5,465 nucleotides of DNA from Burkholderiaceae bacterium (lineage in GTDB: Bacteria > Pseudomonadota > Gammaproteobacteria > Burkholderiales > Burkholderiaceae), in assembly GCA_025458735.1 (NCBI GenBank), contig JALORV010000229.1:1-5465 (forward strand). Reading direction: 5' to 3'. The notes under the pieces were generated by a model. It did no database searches, was not told the DNA's origin, and was given only the letters and a program-made list of their open reading frames with translations. This document shows, piece by piece, positions 1 through 5,465 of the stretch; position 1 is the stretch's first letter; every line of letters starts with the position of its first letter. The position numbers and the translations under genes are program-made.

Positions 1-372
1 CAGGAACAGGTTGAGGTACGCGAAAAAGCGCGCGTAGCTCTCGTCGTCGTGCATGTAGCCGGTCGAGTAGATGTGGATCAGCGAGCCGACGCCGGTGACG
101 ATCAGCACCATCACCGCCGACAGCCGATCGAGGTAGAAGGCGATCTCGAACGACCTGCCGGCAAAGGTCGCCCAGGTGAAGACGGTCTCGATGACCGGCT
201 GGCTGCCGCCGGCGAGCAGCGCGGCGACCGAGGCCGCCGCGATCAGAAACGACAGGATCGGCAGTCCGCAGCCGACCACCGAGACGAAGCGCTTGCCGAG
301 CGCGTTGCCGGCCAGGCCGTTGACGAGGAAGCCGGCGAGCGGCAGGACGACGATCCAGGTGAGCGCGCCCAT
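1..372 (-). CDS. nuoL: NADH-quinone oxidoreductase subunit L, N-terminal 124 residues (partial)
   Basis: NuoL (ND5 homologue) is the distal antiporter-like subunit of the proton-pumping arm. The frame from the ATG at 372 is open to the window edge and gives 124 residues of a protein normally near 600-680 aa. It begins with a hydrophobic helix (WIVVLPLAGFLVNGLAG, 6-22) and a second at about 29-53. It then has the NuoL signature LDRLSAVMVLIVTGVGSLIH (81-100), YSTGYMHDD (102-110), and RFFAYLNLF (115-123). These match the N-terminal Proton_antipo_N region and first antiporter helices of the family. The usual LDPLSAVM has Arg in place of Pro. The catalytic Glu and Lys residues of the channel lie beyond the edge, so intactness cannot be judged. 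The start is 6 nt after the nuoK stop. Confidence 0.97.
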   Translation of the reverse strand, partial: MGALTWIVVLPLAGFLVNGLAGNALGKRFVSVVGCGLPILSFLIAAASVAALLAGGSQPVIETVFTWATFAGRSFEIAFYLDRLSAVMVLIVTGVGSLIHIYSTGYMHDDESYARFFAYLNLFL

Positions 373-374
373 GG

Positions 375-380
375 CCTCTC
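375..380 (-). promoter_or_regulatory. Possible Shine-Dalgarno site of nuoL overlapping the nuoK stop
   Basis: The minus strand reads GAGAGG, overlapping the nuoK TGA and 2 nt before the nuoL ATG at 372. The spacing is shorter than ideal, so this is only a likely site. It again suggests coupling of adjacent genes. Confidence 0.4.
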
Positions 381-612
381 AGCCCTTCAGGTCGGTGTAG
401 GCGCCGAGGTCGAGCGAATGCTTGCGCTGGACCAGCGCGCCCACCGCCTCGCCCATCTGGTGCGCGAAGGTGACGAGGCTCAGGTTGACGCCGTTGAGCA
501 TCAGCTCCATGCACATCAGCATCACCAGCAGGTTGCGGCGGACGATCACGCCGAGCAGGCCGATGGAGAACAGCGCGACCGACAGCGCGAGCAGCAACTG
601 AACCTTATCCAC
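379..612 (-). CDS. nuoK: NADH-quinone oxidoreductase subunit K, lacking most of helix 3
   Basis: NuoK (ND4L homologue) is normally about 100 aa with three membrane helices and takes part in proton transfer. Here it is 77 aa. Residues 1-54 align without gaps to E. coli NuoK as I recall it: helix 1 at about 4-24, RRNLL at 25-29, and helix 2 with the essential Glu36 (MCMELMLN) in exactly the family position. The end, [13 protein letters not shown], is also a typical NuoK tail. Between them only [12 protein letters not shown] remains, where about 23 more residues are expected. The missing part is most of helix 3, which normally carries a second conserved Glu (Glu72 in E. coli); Glu55 may be its remnant. 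The loss is in frame. The GTG start is supported by a strong GGAGGG site and by the collinear alignment. The gene overlaps nuoJ by 8 nt and ends 6 nt before nuoL. A function for this short form is doubtful. Confidence 0.92.
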   Translation of the reverse strand: MDKVQLLLALSVALFSIGLLGVIVRRNLLVMLMCMELMLNGVNLSLVTFAHQMGEAVGALVQRKHSLDLGAYTDLKG

Positions 613-1093
613 GGTCCCTCCGCTGCAGCTTGACCACCGCCACCGCGGCGACGATCGCCGCCACCAGCAGCACCGAGGCGGCCGCGAACTGCTGCAGGCC
701 GAAGCCGCCGGCGCCGACGGGAGGCGTCGCGGGCGTCGACGTCCAGGTCGATCCGACCAGCACGAAGACCAGGACGACGAAGCCGATCACGCCCGGCACC
801 AGCAGCGTCGAGAAGCGGCTCTGGATCGCCGGGTCGCGCGGGTCGAGCAGCATGATCACGTAGACCATGAACACCATCACGGCGCCGACGTAGATCAGCA
901 CCTGGAAGGCGGCGATGAAGTGCACCCCGAGCAGGCCGTAGATGCCGCCCAGGAACACCATGGTCGAGATCAGCGCCGTGGCCACGCGCATCGGCTGGCG
1001 CAGCACGATCATCAGCAGCGCGCCGGCGAGCGCGCCGGCGGCAAAGATGACCAGCAGCAGCGTATCGAGGCCGGCGAGCAGCGATTCGATCAT
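605..1093 (-). CDS. nuoJ: NADH-quinone oxidoreductase subunit J (ND6-like membrane subunit)
   Basis: NuoJ (ND6 homologue) is a membrane subunit of complex I near the quinone end of the proton-pumping arm. The 162-aa product has five predicted membrane segments, at about residues 11-31, 38-57, 60-83, 96-114 and 134-155. The third contains [20 protein letters not shown] (63-82), the conserved helix with Tyr68 and Gly70 that has a pi-bulge in known structures, followed by LLDPRD. The last helix starts with [11 protein letters not shown]; many homologues have LPFELASxLLL there, so the usual Glu is Ala in this protein. E. coli NuoJ is 184 aa, the difference being mainly a longer charged tail. The ATG overlaps the nuoI TGA by 4 nt, with AGGGA upstream. 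The TAA stop lies inside the start of nuoK, an 8-nt overlap. Identification is good despite low general conservation of this subunit. Confidence 0.95.
   Translation of the reverse strand: MIESLLAGLDTLLLVIFAAGALAGALLMIVLRQPMRVATALISTMVFLGGIYGLLGVHFIAAFQVLIYVGAVMVFMVYVIMLLDPRDPAIQSRFSTLLVPGVIGFVVLVFVLVGSTWTSTPATPPVGAGGFGLQQFAAASVLLVAAIVAAVAVVKLQRRDRG
616..621 (-). promoter_or_regulatory. Shine-Dalgarno site fixing the GTG start of nuoK
   Basis: The minus strand reads GGAGGG, 3 nt before the GTG at 612..610. It is the best ribosome-binding match in the window. It lies within the last codons of nuoJ and decides the otherwise unobvious GTG start. Confidence 0.7.
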
Positions 1094-1671
1094 GGCGGGT
1101 TCCCTGTCCCGGCGGCTGCCGGCCGCGGCGGATAGCGCTTGGCGACATCCTCGCGCGGCTGCCAGTTCAGCAGTTCCTCGCGCGCGATCCACATCCGGCG
1201 GCGGTCGTAGCTCGGCAGGTTCGGCACCTCCTTGAGCATGCGGATGGCGTCCTCCGGGCAGGCCTCGACGCACAGGCCGCAGAAGATGCAGCGCGAGTAG
1301 TCGATTTCGAAGCGCGTGGGGAACTTCGGGTGGGCGGCGTCGTCGGGGTCGAAACCGGCGTCGATCTCGATCACCTTGGCCGGACACACGGTCGCGCACA
1401 TGTTGCAGGCGATGCACTGCGGGCTGCCGTCGGCGCGCCGGGTCAGGACGTGCTTGCCGCGGTTGCCGGCGGCGTAGTCCCAGCGCGTTTCCTCGGGGTA
1501 GTAGGTCGTCAGCGCACCCTTGCGGCCGGTGATCCACCGGGTCATGTTGCGCAGGAACACCCGGCTGGTGATGTACAGGCCGCGCAGGATCTCGGGCAGG
1601 TAGGCGCGCTCCCACCAGCCCATCGTGGGTTCGTTCCAGTACTGCTTGCGGACGTAGGGCCTGCTCTTCAT
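1090..1671 (-). CDS. nuoI: NADH-quinone oxidoreductase subunit I (clusters N6a and N6b)
   Basis: NuoI (TYKY homologue) is the eight-iron ferredoxin-like subunit that relays electrons from NuoG to the final cluster N2. Of its 193 residues, two complete CxxCxxCxxxCP motifs stand out: Cys86, 89, 92, 96 and Cys128, 131, 134, 138. These are all eight ligands for N6a and N6b, each set with the usual cross-paired fourth Cys. The N-terminal amphipathic part (GLYITSRVFLRNM, about 31-43) and the YYPEE motif (57-61) match the region that lies along the membrane in this family. The length is slightly above E. coli NuoI (180 aa), with a Pro/Ala-rich tail. The form with CIACNMCATVCPAK differs from the classical proteobacterial CIACKLCEAVCPA type. 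It ends in an ATGA overlap with nuoJ. The gene is intact. Confidence 0.98.
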   Translation of the reverse strand: MKSRPYVRKQYWNEPTMGWWERAYLPEILRGLYITSRVFLRNMTRWITGRKGALTTYYPEETRWDYAAGNRGKHVLTRRADGSPQCIACNMCATVCPAKVIEIDAGFDPDDAAHPKFPTRFEIDYSRCIFCGLCVEACPEDAIRMLKEVPNLPSYDRRRMWIAREELLNWQPREDVAKRYPPRPAAAGTGNPP

Positions 1672-1676
1672 GCTCG

Positions 1677-1680
1677 CCTC
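1677..1680 (-). promoter_or_regulatory. Shine-Dalgarno site of nuoI overlapping the nuoH stop
   Basis: The minus strand reads GAGG 5 nt before the nuoI ATG at 1671. It overlaps the nuoH TGA stop at 1681..1679, so ribosomes ending nuoH stop on the nuoI binding site. This fits coupled translation and supports the nuoI start. Confidence 0.6.
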
Positions 1681-2815
1681 ACTGCAGCGCCCAGACGAAC
1701 ACGACCGTGACGATCAGGTTGGCCAGCGCCAGCGGGAACATGAACTTCCACGCGAAGCGCAGCACCTGGTCCCAGCGGAAGCGCGGCAGCGTCCAGCGGA
1801 TCAGGATCTGGAAGCTGCAGATCACGAACACCTTGGCGAGGAAGGTCACCAGCTGGATGACGACCACGAGGCCGTGCGGCAGCAGCAGCTCGGCGCCGCC
1901 GGGGAAGACGAAGCCGGCGTCGTTCATGTACGGCAGGTTGTAGCCGCCGAGGAACAGCGTCGTGAAGAGGGCGGCGATGATCGCGATCTCGATGAACTCG
2001 GCGAACATGAACAGGCCCATCTTCATGCCGCTGTACTCGGTGAAGTAGCCGGCGATCAGCTCCGACTCCGCCTCCGGCAGGTCGAACGGGATGCGCTTGT
2101 TCTCGGCGATCGCCGCGGCCATGAACAGCGTCGCTGCGAACGGCTGGTAGACGATGCCCCAGGCCGGCAGGATCCCGGCGACGATGCCCGACTGATGGCG
2201 GACGATCTCGTCGAGGTTGATCGTGCCGTAGATCAGGATGAGGCCCAGGATCGTCATCGCCATGATCAGCTCGTAGCTGATCATCTGGCTGCCGGCCCGC
2301 AGCGCGCCGAGCAGCGAGTACTTGTTCGCCGACGACCAGCCGGCCAGCATGGCGCCGATGATCGTCATGCCGCCGAAAGCGAAGACGATCAGCAGGCCGG
2401 CGTCCAGCTGGGCGATCTGCATCGGATAGGCGCGATCGCCGAACCAGTTCGCCAGCGGCGGGATCAGCTCGCCCGGGACCAGCACGCCGCCGAACGGCAC
2501 GACCGCGAACACCAGCAGCACCGGCGTGAACACGACCCACGGCGCCACCATGTACGCGTACCAGTCGTAGGTCTTCGGTTTGAAGTCCTCCTTGAGCAGC
2601 AGCTTCAGGCCGTCGGCCATGCCGTGGAACAGACCCCACCAGACCAGCTTGATCTGCGTGAACGGAAGGCGCAGGTAGGCCCGGTTGGCGCCGATGCGGT
2701 CCGACATCACCGCCGCCTGCTTGCGCTCGACCCAGGTGAGGATCGTGCCGAAGCCCATCAGCACGCTGATCGCGTAGGTGATGAACACCACGTAGACGAC
2801 GAGGTCCTGGATCAT
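1679..2815 (-). CDS. nuoH: NADH-quinone oxidoreductase subunit H (quinone-site membrane subunit)
   Basis: NuoH (ND1 homologue) is the membrane subunit that forms the quinone-access chamber and joins the hydrophilic arm to the proton-pumping arm. The 378-aa product is hydrophobic with about eight helices. Family motifs are Glu30-Arg31 followed by DRIGANR (39-45), KEDF (75-78), AGWSSANKYSLLGALRA (158-174), and the acidic loop with FDLPEAESELIAGY (244-257) and EYSGMKMGLF (260-269). LPRFRWDQ (343-350) follows near the C-terminus. It is longer than E. coli NuoH (325 aa). The extra length lies mainly in loops at about 108-135 and 290-315; similar long forms are common outside the classical proteobacterial type. 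The start ATG overlaps the nuoG TGA as ATGA, with a G-rich tract upstream. The TGA stop is 7 nt before nuoI. The gene appears intact. Confidence 0.98.
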   Translation of the reverse strand: MIQDLVVYVVFITYAISVLMGFGTILTWVERKQAAVMSDRIGANRAYLRLPFTQIKLVWWGLFHGMADGLKLLLKEDFKPKTYDWYAYMVAPWVVFTPVLLVFAVVPFGGVLVPGELIPPLANWFGDRAYPMQIAQLDAGLLIVFAFGGMTIIGAMLAGWSSANKYSLLGALRAGSQMISYELIMAMTILGLILIYGTINLDEIVRHQSGIVAGILPAWGIVYQPFAATLFMAAAIAENKRIPFDLPEAESELIAGYFTEYSGMKMGLFMFAEFIEIAIIAALFTTLFLGGYNLPYMNDAGFVFPGGAELLLPHGLVVVIQLVTFLAKVFVICSFQILIRWTLPRFRWDQVLRFAWKFMFPLALANLIVTVVFVWALQ

Positions 2816-4146
2816 GCGACCCCCGCGGTGACCGCCAGCCGGGTGAACAGCTCCTCGGCGTGCGCGACGTCCGGCGACTTGGCGAAGAGGCGCTCGAAAC
2901 GGCTGGTGACGCCGGCGAAGTTCGTGTAATGCCCGGCGCGCTCCGTCTGGAGGCTGATCGGCACGAAGACGTCCGCGTGGCCGTTCTCGGGGGCCAGGTA
3001 ACTGCCGAGAAAGATCAGCTTGGCGCCGCGCGGCAGGGCCGTGAAGTCGCAACCCTCGCCCCACACGAGCACCAGGTCGGTCCGGTCGGGGAACGCGACC
3101 GGCGCCGTGCCGAACAGCCGCTGCGCGGTCGCCGTGTTCGGGTTCTTGTCGGCGCGGATCAGGAGCCCGTCTTCGATCACTTCGCCGGGCACCGGCAGGC
3201 AGTCGCGCTTGACGAAGCTGGTGAAGCGGCTGCCCAGCGCGCGCTCGAACGCGGCCAGTTCCTCGTTCGAACCCCAGTTCGACAACAGCGCCACCGGCCG
3301 GCTCGCCTCGCTGATGAGGCCGCGCGCTGCGGCCACCGCCTGGTCGAGACTGACCTTCCTGCCCTTGAGCAGAGGCTGCTCGGCGCGGGCGCGCCCGAAG
3401 ACCTGCGCCAGGTCGCGCCCCTTGTTGCAGATCCACGGTCCGTTGACGTCCGGGTTTTCCAGCGGCGTGACGCGGGCGATCTCGGTGTTCTGCCTCGGAT
3501 CGAGCGCGTTGAGCCGCCACTCGCGCTTGCGGTGCCACAGGTTCACCGTGCAACCGCGCGCGCAGCCCGGGCACACCGACGGCGTGGCCTGCAGGTACCA
3601 CACGCGCGCCTTGTGCAGGAAGTTCTTCGACAGCAGCGCACCGACCGGGCAGATGTCGACCACGTTGTCCGAGTACGGATCGGCGTTGAAGCGCCCGTCC
3701 TCGGCCGCGCGCACCAGCGAGTGGTCGCCGCGGTTCTGGATCGCCAGACCGTGCGACTTCGACACCTCGGCCGCAAAGCGCACGCAGCGCGAGCAGACGA
3801 TGCAGCGCTCGTTGTCGAGCACGATGCGGTCGGAGAGCTGGAAGTACTTGGCCGCCCTGACCTTCGGCACCGTCGAGACCGACGGCTCGCCGTTGTAGGC
3901 GTAGTGGTGATCCTGCAGCATGCACTCGCCGGCCTTGTCGCAGATGCCGCAATGTTGCAGGCGATGTCCGACCAGCTGCCGCCGCCGCCTTCGCCCTCGA
4001 CCTCGACCACGCACACCCGGCAGTTGCCGGCCACCGACAGGTGCGGATGCCAGCAGAAGTACGGGATGTAGAAGCCGGCGGCCAGCGCCGCCTGCAGCAC
4101 CGTCTGCCCTTTTTCGGCGTGGACCGGCTGGCCGTTGATGAAGAAG

Positions 4147-4154
<8 letters not shown>
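2812..4154 (-). pseudogene. nuoG: nuoG, complex I subunit G, interrupted by a ~100-nt deletion and frameshift
   Basis: NuoG carries most of the complex I iron-sulfur chain. Translation from the ATG at 4154 gives a normal ferredoxin-like start with the N1b [2Fe-2S] ligands Cys34, Cys45, Cys48 and Cys66. After Asn67 the NuoG reading jumps to another frame at about 3949-3957. It resumes there with CGICDKAGEC (N5 cysteines), CIVCSRC plus DICPVG (N4), and CPGCARGC with a later ICNKGR (N7). A condensed molybdopterin-oxidoreductase-like region follows to the TGA at 2814..2812. The family has about 35 residues between Cys66 and the first N5 Cys, including the NHP segment whose His ligates N5; here only 5 nt separate the two codons. 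Unshifted translation would stop at 3543, giving 203 aa of which about 67 are NuoG. Restored, the protein would be near 480 aa, shorter than E. coli NuoG (about 900). It overlaps nuoF by 8 nt and nuoH by 4 nt. The gene identity is certain. Whether the lesion is biological or an assembly error is open. Confidence 0.9.
3949..3957 (-). other. Frameshift/deletion junction within nuoG
   Basis: On the minus strand the upstream frame reads Cys66 (3959..3957), Asn67 (AAC, 3956..3954) and then ATT. The downstream frame reads CAT (3954..3952), TGC (3951..3949), GGC. A CAT trinucleotide is shared by both frames, which fits a microhomology joint: the upstream copy could come from an Asn-Met pair (AACATG) and the downstream copy from a His codon just before the N5 Cys. 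The expected family spacing of 105 nt against 5 nt seen gives a loss near 100 nt. Being 3n+1, that agrees with the observed frame change. Confidence 0.75.
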
Positions 4155-5448
<1,294 letters not shown>

Positions 5449-5450
5449 GG

Positions 5451-5465
5451 CTATTTCAGGTCCTG
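5451..5465 (-). CDS. nuoE: Probable 3' end of nuoE (last four codons and stop)
   Basis: Read from the window edge, the minus strand gives four codons (Gln-Asp-Leu-Lys) followed by a TAG stop at 5453..5451. The stop lies 2 nt before the nuoF start, the spacing expected of a cotranscribed upstream neighbour. In the usual bacterial nuo order the gene before nuoF is nuoE, the 24-kDa subunit carrying [2Fe-2S] cluster N1a. Identity rests on this context and the stop codon alone, because no diagnostic residue of NuoE lies inside the window. Any frame could show such a short open stretch by chance, so confidence is moderate. Confidence 0.45.
   Translation of the reverse strand, partial: QDLK

Noticed and set aside
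49..633. Plus-strand open frame across nuoL, nuoK and the end of nuoJ
   Set aside because: Its product is a charged, repetitive Asp/Gln/His/Arg sequence typical of the antisense frame of hydrophobic genes. All three sense genes are better supported.
1670..2929. Long plus-strand open frame antisense to nuoH and the end of nuoG
   Set aside because: The translation is low-complexity, rich in Asp, Glu, Gln, His and Arg, as expected from antisense of a GC-rich membrane-protein gene. It has no recognisable domain, and the sense strand is a clear conserved gene.
3949..3957. Programmed ribosomal frameshifting to join the two nuoG frames
   Set aside because: There is no slippery heptamer at the junction. 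A shift would restore the frame but not the roughly 33 missing conserved residues, including the expected N5 histidine segment. A deletion explains both facts.
2860..4071. Long plus-strand open frames antisense to nuoG
   Set aside because: They mirror the nuoG codons, show no motif or plausible ribosome-binding site, and end wherever the sense codon pattern allows. They are shadow frames.

Overview
The window is a section of a bacterial nuo operon, which encodes proton-pumping NADH:quinone oxidoreductase (respiratory complex I). Everything is read on the minus strand. In transcription order it holds the last codons of a probable nuoE, then nuoF, nuoG, nuoH, nuoI, nuoJ, nuoK and the first third of nuoL, which runs off the low-coordinate edge. 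This is the usual bacterial E-F-G-H-I-J-K-L order. Genes overlap by 4 or 8 nt or are separated by at most 7 nt. There is no room for internal promoters, terminators or extra genes, and I see no RNA gene, repeat array or mobile element.

The DNA is strongly GC-rich, so many long antisense and out-of-frame open frames exist; they are shadows. The products are bacterial, but NuoI, NuoH and NuoG do not look like the short, classical beta/gamma-proteobacterial forms. NuoI is 193 aa, NuoH is 378 aa with extra loops, and NuoG has a condensed molybdopterin-like domain and keeps the N7 cluster cysteines. From memory these resemble the types in Myxococcota, Bdellovibrionota or Acidobacteriota-like bacteria. 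That is only an impression, and no taxonomic call is safe from this sequence.

The genes divide the work of one enzyme. NuoF takes hydride from NADH onto FMN and passes electrons to cluster N3. NuoG and NuoI carry the iron-sulfur wire (N1b, N5, N4, N7, then N6a and N6b) toward quinone. NuoH forms the membrane end of the quinone site. NuoJ, NuoK and NuoL belong to the proton-translocating arm.

Two genes are damaged relative to the family. nuoG lacks about 100 nt between the last [2Fe-2S] ligand and the N5 cluster cysteines. This shifts the frame and removes the expected N5 histidine segment. nuoK has an in-frame loss of about 23 codons that removes most of its third membrane helix. These are either assembly or consensus errors or real lesions; raw reads would decide. 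NuoF also has Ala where E. coli has Glu183, a residue tied to NADH-over-NADPH preference, and a changed FMN loop (GHGGAAF instead of GRGGAGF). I found no undescribed system here; these lesions and substitutions are what deserves a second look.
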